A stretch of 64,000 nt of DNA from an uncultured Clostridia bacterium (GTDB lineage Bacteria > Bacillota > Clostridia > TANB77 > CAG-508), in NCBI GenBank assembly GCA_944387555.1, contig CALXFH010000001.1, positions 1-64,000 on the forward strand. The letters run 5' to 3'. Below are positions 38,213 through 46,577 of this stretch, in pieces; within the stretch, counting starts at the first letter, position 1; every line of letters starts with the position of its first letter. Position numbers and translations under genes: made by a program. The notes under the pieces are model-generated. The model was not told the origin of the DNA, did no database searches, and worked only from the letters and a program-made list of their open reading frames with translations.

Positions 38213-39597
38213 AATTCCACCATCCTTTCGGCTATTTTATAATACCTCATCCCATTTGAGGCTTTAAATAAAATGACATCACCTGATTTTACTATTTTTT
38301 GTAATAAGCTTTCTATATCTTCTTTATTTTCTAAATAATAAACATTTTCTTCTCCAAGTTCTTTTTTAGCACCCTCTGCCATATATTTTGAGTTTTCTCC
38401 AGATGCAATTAATATATCTATTTTATTTTTTGCAACTTCTTCCCCTACTTTTTTGTGTAATTCTTTTGCAAAATCTCCTAACTCAAACATGTCTCCTAAA
38501 ACTGCTATTTTTCTATTTCCTTTAAATTCTGATAATACCTTTAAAGAAGCTTTCATTGACTCTAAGCTTGCATTATATGCATCATTTATAATTTTTACAC
38601 CATTTTTTAGTTCAATTATATCCATTCTCTTTTTAGTAAGCTCAAAACTTTCTATTCCAGATTTTATTTTATCTGGCTCTATTCCTAATACTTCTCCTAC
38701 TGTTATAGCACATAAGCTATTTAATACAAAATGTTCTCCACCTACTGGAACTGTTATTCTTTCTTCTTTATTGCCTATTTTACAAGTAAAATCACTTGAG
38801 TTTTCTTTTAAAACAATATCTTTTGCCATTACATCACTATTCTCAATCAACCCATAAGTTTTTATATTATAATTTTCTTTGTTTTCTCCATACCATTTAT
38901 GTAGTAAATCATTATCATTGTTAACAATTACTGCTTGTTTTTTACTTCCTTCTAATATTTCTAATTTTGCTTTTAATATATTTTCTCTTGAGCCTAAATT
39001 TCCTATATGTGATGTTCCAATATTAGTAATTATACAAATATTAGGATTAGCAATTGAGGCAAGCAAACTTATTTCTCCAAAATGGTTCATTCCCATTTCT
39101 AATACTGCTGCTTCTTCATCTTGCATTCTAAGTATTGTAAATGGTAATCCTATATTATTATTGTTATTCCCTTCAGTTTTTAAAGTTTTATATTTTTTAG
39201 CAACCACATTTGCAACTATATCTTTTGTGCTTGTTTTTCCTACACTTCCTGTTATTGCAATTACTGGTATATCATATAAACTCCTTTTATATCCTGCAAT
39301 TGAATATAAAGCTTCTAATGTATCTTGTACTTTTATTATATTTTTATCTGCCCATTTTTCTATTTTTCCACTATCAATATCCACATTTTGTACAATAACT
39401 GTGGAAGCTCCATTTTCTAATGCCTGTTCCCAAAACTTACTTCCATCAAAAGTTTCTCCCTTTATTCCTATATAACAGTCTCCATTTTTTATTGTTCTTG
39501 TATCTTTAGAATAAGATTTAACAATATAATCTTCATTACCTACAATAAGCTCTCCATTTGTTACTTCCAATATATTTTTTACACTTAAATCTTTCAT
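38194..39597 (-). CDS. murF: UDP-MurNAc-tripeptide--D-Ala-D-Ala ligase
   Basis: 467 residues, Mur ligase family. The ATP loop is GSVGKTSTKD near 113, followed by NNNNNIGLPFT, LEMGMNHFGEI and NDAYNASLESMKASL. It adds D-Ala-D-Ala to the UDP-MurNAc-tripeptide in the cytoplasm and uses the product of the overlapping downstream ddl. AAGGAGAAAG precedes the ATG. Confidence 0.93.
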   Translation of the reverse strand: MKDLSVKNILEVTNGELIVGNEDYIVKSYSKDTRTIKNGDCYIGIKGETFDGSKFWEQALENGASTVIVQNVDIDSGKIEKWADKNIIKVQDTLEALYSIAGYKRSLYDIPVIAITGSVGKTSTKDIVANVVAKKYKTLKTEGNNNNNIGLPFTILRMQDEEAAVLEMGMNHFGEISLLASIANPNICIITNIGTSHIGNLGSRENILKAKLEILEGSKKQAVIVNNDNDLLHKWYGENKENYNIKTYGLIENSDVMAKDIVLKENSSDFTCKIGNKEERITVPVGGEHFVLNSLCAITVGEVLGIEPDKIKSGIESFELTKKRMDIIELKNGVKIINDAYNASLESMKASLKVLSEFKGNRKIAVLGDMFELGDFAKELHKKVGEEVAKNKIDILIASGENSKYMAEGAKKELGEENVYYLENKEDIESLLQKIVKSGDVILFKASNGMRYYKIAERMVELWQIKN

Positions 39598-39666
39598 AAC
39601 TTTCTCCTTAATTTTTTCTTTGCTAAATTATATGTCTTTTTATTTATTTTTGCAACAAAAAAAATA

Positions 39667-39692
39667 AAAGTAGTAAATTTCTCTACTACTTT
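39667..39692 (-). terminator. Terminator of the second prepilin-like gene
   Basis: Arms AAAGTAGTA / TACTACTTT around an 8-nt loop, 7 bp after the gene. Confidence 0.7.
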
Positions 39693-39698
39693 ATAATT

Positions 39699-40862
39699 TT
39701 AATTACTATTATTTACTGTCATATTATAATTATATTCCACTTCTTTTTCCGTCAAAGGTCTATTATACACTCTTGAGGCATATATCTCTCCATAAAACGG
39801 ATATTTATTATTACTTCCACTTCCTTCACCTACTGTTGCATATATATCTGAACCTATTTGTATTGGAGTATTTTCTGGAGTATTTATTAAATTTTCTATA
39901 ATTCCCAAATTTGTTGTTTGTGTTTTTTTACCATTTACATATAAAACACCTTTTTCATTATCTAAATTTGGATTGTATGTATATGTTATATATATTGGTA
40001 CATTTTCTTGAACTATTACATTTGTAATAAATCTATTCTTAGCTGTTACTATTCCAGCTTCGTCATTTGCTCCACCAATATCAATTGACAATAGACTATA
40101 TTTAGAATAATCAGCATAATCTCCTCCACCACCTAAAAACATAAAGAAACCATTATTTATTTCTGTTCTTTTCATCATTAATATTTGTGCTACATTTGAT
40201 GTACTCTTTCCTTTTAATGTAAAATACATTTCTAATGTTATTCCTTGGCTATAGTCGGAATTATCTTTTACTTCTATACCATCATCTATTCCATCAAACA
40301 TTAATGCATTTTCTGACCAACCACTATTAGCATCACCTTCATTAAAATTGTGAAGTATTGCATCTCCCCAAGAATTAGAACTTGTCATATTCTTTGGGTC
40401 TGCTGAATATACTAAGCCATCTTTTATACAAAGTAATTCATTTGTTACCACTTTATGTTTTTCTGCATCAAACCTTACAAATTCTCCCGTATCATAATCT
40501 ATTATATAAGAGTTTTTTAATTCATAATCATTTACATCTTCTGGTTTTAAATAATACCAACCATCTGCATACGTTGTTCCTGTTTCTGAGTCATATATAC
40601 TTGTTGTATCTTCTAATGTATTAAATTGTACTTTTTTTAATTCTTTACCATAAGTGTTGTTTTTCATTTGATGTTCTACAATTAAAAGATTTATATATTC
40701 TTCTTCACTAGAAACCTCTGTTAATTCTTTCGCTCTTTGTGCTTGTGTAAGTATCCCATTATTACCTGTTAGCATTGCAATTGATACACCTGCAAGAATA
40801 AGTAAAACAATAATTGTTAATACTAATGCTATAAGTGTTATTCCATTTTTTTCTCTATACAT
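39699..40862 (-). CDS. Prepilin-like surface protein with a LamG/concanavalin-type domain (module 2)
   Basis: 387 residues. The N terminus MYREKN-GITLIALVLTIIVLLILAG repeats the prepilin-like signal of the proteins at 30139 and 44960, including the unusual Ala at position 5 and the following MLTGNNGILTQAQRAK. The C-terminal part (about 175-380) is a LamG-like jelly roll: ALMFDGIDDGIEVKDN, ITLEMYFTLKG, GVLYVNGKKTQT and YGEIYASRVYNRPLTEKEVE. It probably binds carbohydrate or another surface ligand. An XRE gene is divergent from it across a repeat-rich promoter. Confidence 0.8.
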   Translation of the reverse strand: MYREKNGITLIALVLTIIVLLILAGVSIAMLTGNNGILTQAQRAKELTEVSSEEEYINLLIVEHQMKNNTYGKELKKVQFNTLEDTTSIYDSETGTTYADGWYYLKPEDVNDYELKNSYIIDYDTGEFVRFDAEKHKVVTNELLCIKDGLVYSADPKNMTSSNSWGDAILHNFNEGDANSGWSENALMFDGIDDGIEVKDNSDYSQGITLEMYFTLKGKSTSNVAQILMMKRTEINNGFFMFLGGGGDYADYSKYSLLSIDIGGANDEAGIVTAKNRFITNVIVQENVPIYITYTYNPNLDNEKGVLYVNGKKTQTTNLGIIENLINTPENTPIQIGSDIYATVGEGSGSNNKYPFYGEIYASRVYNRPLTEKEVEYNYNMTVNNSN

Positions 40863-40891
40863 ATTACCACCTCTTTTGTAATTTCAAAAAT

Positions 40892-40939
40892 ATTTTACAA
40901 CCAAATGATTGTAATGTCAATACATTTATTTGAATGTAT
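40892..40939. promoter_or_regulatory. Prepilin-gene promoter and operator repeats, module 2
   Basis: Minus strand TTGACA (40915-40920), 17 bp, TAAAAT (40892-40897) drives the prepilin-like gene. TTACAA / TTGTAA (40895-40914) overlaps the -10 box and spacer. ATACATT / AATGTAT with a 6-bp spacer (40920-40939) abuts the -35 box. These fit binding by the divergent XRE protein. I see no certain plus-strand -10 box. Confidence 0.6.
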
Positions 40940-40966
40940 GTAAAATATATTTATGGAGGTAATCTT

Positions 40967-41182
40967 ATGTATTTAAAAAGGCTAAAAGATTTAAGAGAAG
41001 ATAATGATTTTACACAACAAGAAATTGCTGATGTTTTAAAAATAAAACAGCAACAATATAGTTTATATGAAACAGGAAAAAGAGATTTACCTTTTGAACT
41101 TGCAATTATTTTAGCTAAATTTTACAATACATCTTTAGATTACATCGCTGAATTAACAAATAATAAAGAAAAATATAAATAA
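40967..41182 (+). CDS. Small XRE-family DNA-binding protein (module 2)
   Basis: 71 residues, essentially only a Cro/CI helix-turn-helix: LKDLREDNDFTQQEIADVLK, then QQQYSLYETGKRDLPFELA and ILAKFYNTSLDYI. The ATG at 40967 was chosen for its TGGAGGT 7 bp upstream; a longer reading has none. It is divergent from the LamG prepilin-like gene and a likely repressor of it and of itself. Confidence 0.83.
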   Translation: MYLKRLKDLREDNDFTQQEIADVLKIKQQQYSLYETGKRDLPFELAIILAKFYNTSLDYIAELTNNKEKYK

Positions 41183-41212
41183 AAGCAGTAAATTGTGTGT
41201 ACTGCTTTTTTT
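41181..41212 (+). terminator. Terminator of XRE gene, module 2
   Basis: AAAAGCAGTA / TACTGCTTTT followed by TTTT, directly after the stop. Confidence 0.75.
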
Positions 41213-41249
41213 ATAAATTATATTTTAATTAAAATCAAAACTATAATAT

Positions 41250-42068
41250 CTAAAATTTTAATTCATAAATATATTTTTTTATTGTCTTTATAACGTTTTT
41301 AATGCTTTCTCCTGTCCAATTATTATTGTTAGATAAATTTCTAATAAACATTTTTTCACTAAAAACCATATTAATAATATTAGAAACTTCGTTTATATCA
41401 TTAACACTTATTTCAATATCAAAAATTAGAATTTTCATGTTTTGTAATACCTTTTCTTTATTTAAATTACCTTCAGTTATTAACCAATATAAATCAAATA
41501 TATCTCTATATCTTGTAGATAATGGTCCAAATTTTAATAAAGGTATTAATTTTTCAACAAATATCTCTTCTTTTGGATTAACTAGAAAACTTACATTACC
41601 ATCTATTATTTTTGTATCCAATAATAATGTATCCTGTAAGATATCTGCATGTTTATGTACTCCAATATCTAATTTTATTTTATAGCTCTTATTATATTTA
41701 TCAGATATTGTAGCAGTTAGCCTTTTCCCATGATAATCTTGTTGTGATAGTTCTTCAATATTATCTTTATCTATTTCCAATTTAAAGCCATCAATATTAT
41801 CTAACTTACCTAGTTCCATAAATATATTTACTATATTATCTGTAGCAATAGACATATTTATTAAATCCATATCAATATCTATTGTCGCCCTACGAATATT
41901 TTTAGTTAAATGGAACATGACAACTCCACCTTTAATTGTTATTCTATCACTATATTTAGAATTATATATTCTATTTATTATAATATCTTGGCATACCTTA
42001 GAAATTGCATAATTTCTAGTATATCCATCTTTTATATATTCATCTACGCATTCTTGTAAACTGTTCAT
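41250..42068 (-). CDS. AbiEii-type nucleotidyltransferase toxin
   Basis: 272 residues. The nucleotidyltransferase core is KGGVVMFHL (47-53) followed by RRATIDIDMDL, with Asp64 and Asp66 as the metal ligands, and a later SFLVNPKEEIFVEKLIPLLK plus TRYRDIFDLYWL typical of AbiEii. Members of this toxin family are nucleotidyltransferases that inhibit growth by modifying tRNA. It begins immediately after the AbiEi stop. The pair is a type IV toxin-antitoxin and phage abortive-infection system. Confidence 0.87.
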   Translation of the reverse strand: MNSLQECVDEYIKDGYTRNYAISKVCQDIIINRIYNSKYSDRITIKGGVVMFHLTKNIRRATIDIDMDLINMSIATDNIVNIFMELGKLDNIDGFKLEIDKDNIEELSQQDYHGKRLTATISDKYNKSYKIKLDIGVHKHADILQDTLLLDTKIIDGNVSFLVNPKEEIFVEKLIPLLKFGPLSTRYRDIFDLYWLITEGNLNKEKVLQNMKILIFDIEISVNDINEVSNIINMVFSEKMFIRNLSNNNNWTGESIKNVIKTIKKYIYELKF

Positions 42069-42608
42069 TTACATTACCTCCATTTCAATAGTTTTTAATA
42101 TATAAGATTTATTAAATTTTTGTGCATACTTATACAATTTTATAAAATCTAATTTATCTTTTATTTTTCTATAATTATTTATAACTTCTTTATATAGTTC
42201 AAACGGCAATTTTGATTTATATCTTATCAATTCTATCAACATTCTTTCCTCATCATAAATATTTGCTTCTACATCTTCTATTTTCATCTTTGTTTGCCCA
42301 ATATTTAAAAATTCTTTTTTCATAAAAATTTGTTTTACTGAATTGTCTTTTATAATATGAGCTTTTCTGTCTGTAGCTAAATAATAATATTCTGGTATTT
42401 TATCAGTTAATCCATAGTAAAAAAATGCACTATTTAAAGTCAATATTGAATTTGGATATTTTTTTACTAAAATAGCTAATTCACTTGGAAATTCTTCATC
42501 TGAATAAATTCCTTTTGATACTCTAAACAATTTACCATTTTCTATTTTTTTCTCTATTTGATATTTATTTAATTTACTATCGAGCAATTCTTTATAACTA
42601 TATACCAT
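42069..42608 (-). CDS. AbiEi-type antitoxin and transcriptional autoregulator
   Basis: 179 residues. The N-terminal winged helix (LDSKLNKYQIEKKIENGKLF then RVSKGIYSDEEFP) fits the AbiEi DNA-binding domain, followed by LNSAFFYYGLTDKIPEYYYL and the antitoxin C-terminal domain (DEERMLIELIRYKSKLPFE). AbiEi represses its own operon by binding inverted repeats and neutralises AbiEii without contacting it (type IV). Matching inverted repeats lie over the promoter here. AGAGGGG precedes the ATG. Confidence 0.85.
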   Translation of the reverse strand: MVYSYKELLDSKLNKYQIEKKIENGKLFRVSKGIYSDEEFPSELAILVKKYPNSILTLNSAFFYYGLTDKIPEYYYLATDRKAHIIKDNSVKQIFMKKEFLNIGQTKMKIEDVEANIYDEERMLIELIRYKSKLPFELYKEVINNYRKIKDKLDFIKLYKYAQKFNKSYILKTIEMEVM

Positions 42609-42623
42609 TTTTCTCCCCTCTTA

Positions 42624-42672
42624 ATTATAATCACAAATGCAGGCTTTTGTCAAGTAAAAGCCTACATTTGTG
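42624..42672 (-). promoter_or_regulatory. abiE promoter and inverted-repeat operator
   Basis: Minus strand TTGACA (42648-42653), 18 bp, TATAAT (42624-42629). Two 17-nt arms, CACAAATGCAGGCTTTT at 42632 and its reverse complement with one mismatch ending at 42672, are separated by 7 bp. They cover the -35 box and spacer. This matches the known negative autoregulation of AbiEi-type operons. Confidence 0.7.
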
Positions 42673-42823
42673 TAAAATATTTTTATTTTCTTCTTTTTTT
42701 TAGGCTATTTTTCTCCATTTATTCATTTTGTTTATTATAAAATTTTTAACTTTTATTTTGTGGGCATTTTGCATTTTCTCTATTTTTTTCTTTTTGCCCT
42801 CTTTTTTCAATATTAGAAATTTT

Positions 42824-42853
42824 AAAACTTGGAGCTTTTGCCCCAAGTTTTTT
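42824..42853 (-). terminator. Terminator of the SASP gene
   Basis: AAAACTTGG / CCAAGTTTT with a 10-nt loop, just after the SASP stop on the minus strand. Confidence 0.7.
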
Positions 42854-42858
42854 CTTTG

Positions 42859-43029
42859 CTATTTATTTTCTACACTTCTATTTGCTATTTCTATTGCTTT
42901 TTTTACAATGTTACCACAATCTCTTGATGATACGTTTGCCCAACTACCACCATCTTGTGCTACTTTGTCGTAAACTCCTAGTTCTTTTGCTATTTCTTCT
43001 CTTAAATTATTAGATATTAACTTACTCAT
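42859..43029 (-). CDS. Small acid-soluble spore protein, alpha/beta type
   Basis: 56 residues: MSKLISNNLREEIAKELGVY, a middle segment with GGSWANVSSRDCGN, and IVKKAIEIANRS at the end. The pattern (REEIAKELG, W-x-N-V-S-x-R-D-x-G, IVKKAIE) is that of alpha/beta-type SASPs, which coat and protect DNA in dormant spores. AAGGGGG lies 5 bp before the ATG, and a terminator follows. It stands alone between abiE and the VanW gene. Confidence 0.75.
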   Translation of the reverse strand: MSKLISNNLREEIAKELGVYDKVAQDGGSWANVSSRDCGNIVKKAIEIANRSVENK

Positions 43030-43180
43030 AATATCCCCCTTGTAAATTTTCTAATTTTGAAAATTTCTATTTTGGATTCATAAAACATTAATCAATGTTT
43101 TATAATTATAGTATAAACAAATTTTAAAATTTTATTTTGACATTTTTTTATATAAATATATTTTTTTTGACAAAAATATA

Positions 43181-43189
43181 TGGTATAAT
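43181..43189 (+). promoter_or_regulatory. Extended -10 promoter of the VanW-domain gene
   Basis: TGGTATAAT at 43181-43189, about 30 bp before the start codon. A TTGACA at 43167 is too close (11 bp) to be its -35 box, so the TG extension probably compensates. Confidence 0.4.
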
Positions 43190-43219
43190 TAAATGGATAT
43201 TTTGCAAAAGGAGTAAAGA

Positions 43220-44878
43220 ATGAGCACAAAACAAATTGAAAAGGAATTAGAAAAAAATAATAAAGAATTAGAAAAAAATTTAAAAAAGGAAGAAAATTCA
43301 AAAAAAATTGAAGAAAAAAACGATGAAGCCATTCAAGAAGTTACACCTATAAAAGAAGAAGTTAAACCAACTTCTGATAATAGTGAAGAACCAATTCAAG
43401 AATTTAAACCTGTGGAAAATGAAAAGAAAAAAAGAAGTGCTTTATCTATTTTTGGAATTTTGATTTTTATTATTATAACTATTCTTGTTATAGCATTTCT
43501 TATATTTACTGGTTATAATGCATTAAACCAAAATATAGTTTCTGGTGTACATATAAAAGGTATAGATGTTTCAAATATGAGTAAATCTGATGCTAAATAT
43601 CAAGTAGAAAATTATATTAATAGCTCATTACCAGAAGAAATAACTCTAAAGCACGGAGATTATCAAACAACAATATCACTTTCACAAATAGGTGTTAGTT
43701 TTGATGTTAAAAATGCTGTAAATAATGCTTATAATGTAGGTAGACAAGGAAATCTTTTCCAAAATAATTTTTATGTTTTATCTACAATGTTTGGAAAAGT
43801 AAATATAGAACCATCTTTAAATTTAGATGAAGAACAATTAACACAAAACTTAAATGAAATTTCAACACAATTACCAGATAAAGTAGTTGAAAGTAGTTAT
43901 TACATAGATGGAAATAATTTAATAATAACTAATGGAAAAGAGGGAAATGTAGTTGATGTGCAAGCTACAATAGAAGCTATAAAATCTGCTATTTCAAACT
44001 TCTCTACAATTAATGAACCTGTAGAAATAGCTGTAACACCTCAAACACCACAAGCTATTGATATTGATAAAATTCATTCAGAGATATATAAAGAACCTAA
44101 AGATGCATATTATACACAAAATCCATTTTCTGTATATCCATCTGAAAATGGTTTAGATTTTAATGTATCAATTGATGAAGCTAAAAATATTATAAGTGAC
44201 CCAAATGCTACAGAATATACAATTCCATTAAAAACATTATATCCAAATGTAACTACTAATATGATAGGAACAGAAGCTTTTCCTGATTTACTATCTCAAT
44301 TTTCTACTAAATATTCTACAAGAGATAGAGATAGAACAACAAACTTACAACTTGCAGCAAATAAGATTAATGGAACCGTTTTAATGCCAGGAGAAACATT
44401 CTCTTATAATAAAGTTGTAGGAGAAAGAACAATAGCTGCAGGATATAAAGAAGCTCCAATATACGTAAGTGGTGAAGTTGTAGATGGATTAGGTGGTGGT
44501 ATTTGTCAAATCACTTCAACATTATATAATGCCGTTGTATATGCAAATCTAGAAGTAACGCAAAGAAGTAATCACCAATTTGTACCTTCTTATGTCACAG
44601 CAAGTAGAGATGCAACTGTTGTTTATGGATCTATTGACTTTCAATTTAAAAACAATAGAAATTATCCAATAAAAATAACATGTTCTGTATCTGGCGGAGT
44701 TGCACAATTCCAAATATTTGGTATGAAACAAGATGATGATTATGATGTTGAAATCTTATCTTATGAAACAGGAAGAACAGCAACAGCCATTTATTCAGAA
44801 GCATATAAAATTTTAAAACGTGATGGAAAAGAAGTAAGTAGAATTCTACTTTCAAAAGATACATATAAAAGACATTAA
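43220..44878 (+). CDS. VanW-domain membrane protein with peptidoglycan-binding-4-type domains
   Basis: 552 residues. A Glu/Lys-rich cytoplasmic tail (1-72) and one membrane helix (about 75-98) are followed by YoaR-like PG-binding-4 regions (about 105-370). The C-terminal VanW domain has MPGETFSYNKVVGERT, GGGICQITSTLYNAV and SNHQFVPSY. VanW occurs in vancomycin-resistance clusters but its function is unknown; most family members, like this one, are not linked to van genes. AAAGGAG precedes the ATG. Confidence 0.87.
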   Translation: MSTKQIEKELEKNNKELEKNLKKEENSKKIEEKNDEAIQEVTPIKEEVKPTSDNSEEPIQEFKPVENEKKKRSALSIFGILIFIIITILVIAFLIFTGYNALNQNIVSGVHIKGIDVSNMSKSDAKYQVENYINSSLPEEITLKHGDYQTTISLSQIGVSFDVKNAVNNAYNVGRQGNLFQNNFYVLSTMFGKVNIEPSLNLDEEQLTQNLNEISTQLPDKVVESSYYIDGNNLIITNGKEGNVVDVQATIEAIKSAISNFSTINEPVEIAVTPQTPQAIDIDKIHSEIYKEPKDAYYTQNPFSVYPSENGLDFNVSIDEAKNIISDPNATEYTIPLKTLYPNVTTNMIGTEAFPDLLSQFSTKYSTRDRDRTTNLQLAANKINGTVLMPGETFSYNKVVGERTIAAGYKEAPIYVSGEVVDGLGGGICQITSTLYNAVVYANLEVTQRSNHQFVPSYVTASRDATVVYGSIDFQFKNNRNYPIKITCSVSGGVAQFQIFGMKQDDDYDVEILSYETGRTATAIYSEAYKILKRDGKEVSRILLSKDTYKRH

Positions 44879-44880
44879 TA

Positions 44881-44910
44881 GCTGTTTTTTAGGATGGGGC
44901 AAAAAACAGC
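44881..44910. repeat. Dispersed CCCC(G/A)TCCC-loop hairpin, copy 2 (inverted)
   Basis: GCTGTTTTTT, AGGATGGGGC, AAAAAACAGC. The arms match the other copies and the loop is in the opposite orientation (GCCCCATCCT on the minus strand). It lies 2 bp after the VanW-gene stop, between convergent genes, and probably acts as a terminator. Confidence 0.75.
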
Positions 44911-44918
44911 ACTATATA

Positions 44919-44956
44919 AAAAAGGATTTAGAACATTTAAGTTTTAAATCCTTTTA
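44919..44956 (-). terminator. Terminator of the third prepilin-like gene
   Basis: AAAAGGATTTA / TAAATCCTTTT around a 14-nt loop, directly after the gene on the minus strand. Confidence 0.7.
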
Positions 44957-44959
44957 TTT

Positions 44960-46441
44960 TTATTCCATTTGCCATTCTAATATCGGATAACCATTATTTA
45001 AACTATCAAAAATCGCAAATGCATCTTCATCTTTATTTAAATCATTTACGAAGCTACTTGTTTTCATATAATCCATAGTTTTGTCTATTGTTTCTTGTTG
45101 TGTTGTTATATTAGTATATCCCACACCATTTAAATCACATATTTCTTTACTGAAATAACAATTATTTATTATTGAATTGGCAAATACTGCACCAACTATA
45201 TTTCCTGTATGCTCTTCCTGGCTTTCTACTACTCCTATATTATAACAATCTTTAACTTCTGCACTATTTCTTAGTTGTCCAGTAATTCCTCCTACATTTG
45301 CATATTCTCCTCTAATACTTCCTGTATTATAGCATACAATAATTTTATCACTATTCACAGATCCTGCTATTCCTCCGGCATATGTTCCACCTGCTTCATC
45401 TCTACCTGTGCCATCTATACTTCCTATATTATAGCAATATTTTACCATTGAACCAGTATTTCCACCTATTATACCGCCTACATTTGATACTCCTTGTATA
45501 TTACCTGTATTATAACAATTAGTTATATTTGTATAATTTAAAGCTCCTACTATTCCACCAATATATGACGCTGTTTGACTAGTTATATCTACTGAATTAC
45601 TACAATAAGTTATCTCTCCTGTACTTCTTGCAGCCATTCCACCACCACCTGATGTTCCTGTTATATTAATTGTAACTCCTTTATTATGACAATTTTCTAT
45701 TATTCCTGCATTTAAAGCCGTAATTCCTGCAACTCTTCCCGTTCCAGTTATACTTCCACTTTCTAATATTACATCTCTTATAGTACCTATATTATATGCA
45801 AATAGTCCTACATAATCTTGGTTTTTACTAATACTTAATCCACTTATTGTTTTATTATTTCCTTCAAATGTTCCTGAAAATGGTTGGTTATTATTATCAT
45901 CTGTATAACTTCCTATTACATTCCAAGTTTGGTTTTCTAAGTCTATATTATCCATTAAATAAACATATTGATTTTCAAAAGTATTTCCATCATTTACTTC
46001 TGTCATAAATGCTTTTAAATCATCTGCATCATAAATTTTTAAAGCTATATCTATTTTATTTATTGTTCCATCTTTTTCTATTCTAAAGTTACTTTCTTTA
46101 TTTTGAAATATTATTGAAAAAGCATCCTTTTCATTTGCATATACCCTTGTTTCTCCTTCTCCAAACTCTTTATCTATTTCCTTTTGTAAGTTTTCCTCTG
46201 TTAATTTATAATCTCCATCTTCTAATCTTGCTGAATATGTTGCTACTTGTATTTTCTCCATTTCTTCTGCTTCTTCTGTTTTATTTTTAGCATTTTGCGC
46301 TTGTGTAAGTATTCCATTTTCTCCTGTTAACATTGCTATTGATACTCCTGCAAGTATAAGCAAAACAATTATTGTAATCACTAAAGCTATAAGTGTAATA
46401 CCATTACTTTCTCTTTTTATAAATCTTCTTTTGTTTCTCAT
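44960..46441 (-). CDS. Prepilin-like surface protein with GLUG repeats (module 3)
   Basis: 493 residues from the ATG at 46441, which has AAGGTGG 7 bp upstream; an upstream TTG would add six residues. A basic MRNKRRFIKRESN precedes GITLIALVITIIVLLILAG, then MLTGENGILTQAQNAK. The body (about 140-470) has many GLUG-type repeats (GGIVGALNYTNITNCYNTG, GGIIGGNTGSMVKYCYNIG, GGITGQLRNSAEVKDCYNIG) that should form a beta-helix. It is closely related in the N terminus to the genes at 30139 and 39699. It faces a divergent XRE gene across a strongly repeated promoter region. Confidence 0.8.
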   Translation of the reverse strand: MRNKRRFIKRESNGITLIALVITIIVLLILAGVSIAMLTGENGILTQAQNAKNKTEEAEEMEKIQVATYSARLEDGDYKLTEENLQKEIDKEFGEGETRVYANEKDAFSIIFQNKESNFRIEKDGTINKIDIALKIYDADDLKAFMTEVNDGNTFENQYVYLMDNIDLENQTWNVIGSYTDDNNNQPFSGTFEGNNKTISGLSISKNQDYVGLFAYNIGTIRDVILESGSITGTGRVAGITALNAGIIENCHNKGVTINITGTSGGGGMAARSTGEITYCSNSVDITSQTASYIGGIVGALNYTNITNCYNTGNIQGVSNVGGIIGGNTGSMVKYCYNIGSIDGTGRDEAGGTYAGGIAGSVNSDKIIVCYNTGSIRGEYANVGGITGQLRNSAEVKDCYNIGVVESQEEHTGNIVGAVFANSIINNCYFSKEICDLNGVGYTNITTQQETIDKTMDYMKTSSFVNDLNKDEDAFAIFDSLNNGYPILEWQME

Positions 46442-46470
46442 ACTTTTTCCACCTTTCAAATAAAAAATTT

Positions 46471-46522
46471 AAACTAAAATTATTTTACTACAATTTTAGT
46501 TTAAGTTCAACAATTTTAGTTT
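46471..46522. promoter_or_regulatory. Promoter with three copies of an operator motif, module 3
   Basis: AAACTAAAAT (46471-46480) is the reverse complement of ATTTTAGTTT, which occurs twice more inside CAATTTTAGTTT at 46491-46502 and 46511-46522. The direct copies are 20 bp apart, about two helical turns. The minus-strand promoter TTGAAC (46505-46510), 17 bp, TAAAAT (46482-46487) is interleaved with them. Cooperative binding by the divergent XRE protein is the natural reading. Confidence 0.65.
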
Positions 46523-46577
46523 GTTTTATTTAATATTTTTTCATTATAAAATAATTTATTGTAAAGAGGTGATTTTT

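Noticed and set aside
43167-43189. TTGACA/TATAAT pair before the VanW-domain gene as a standard promoter
   Set aside because: The spacing is 11 bp, far below the needed 16-18. The same problem occurs before the TtcA-like gene (8 bp). Extended -10 sequences were annotated instead.
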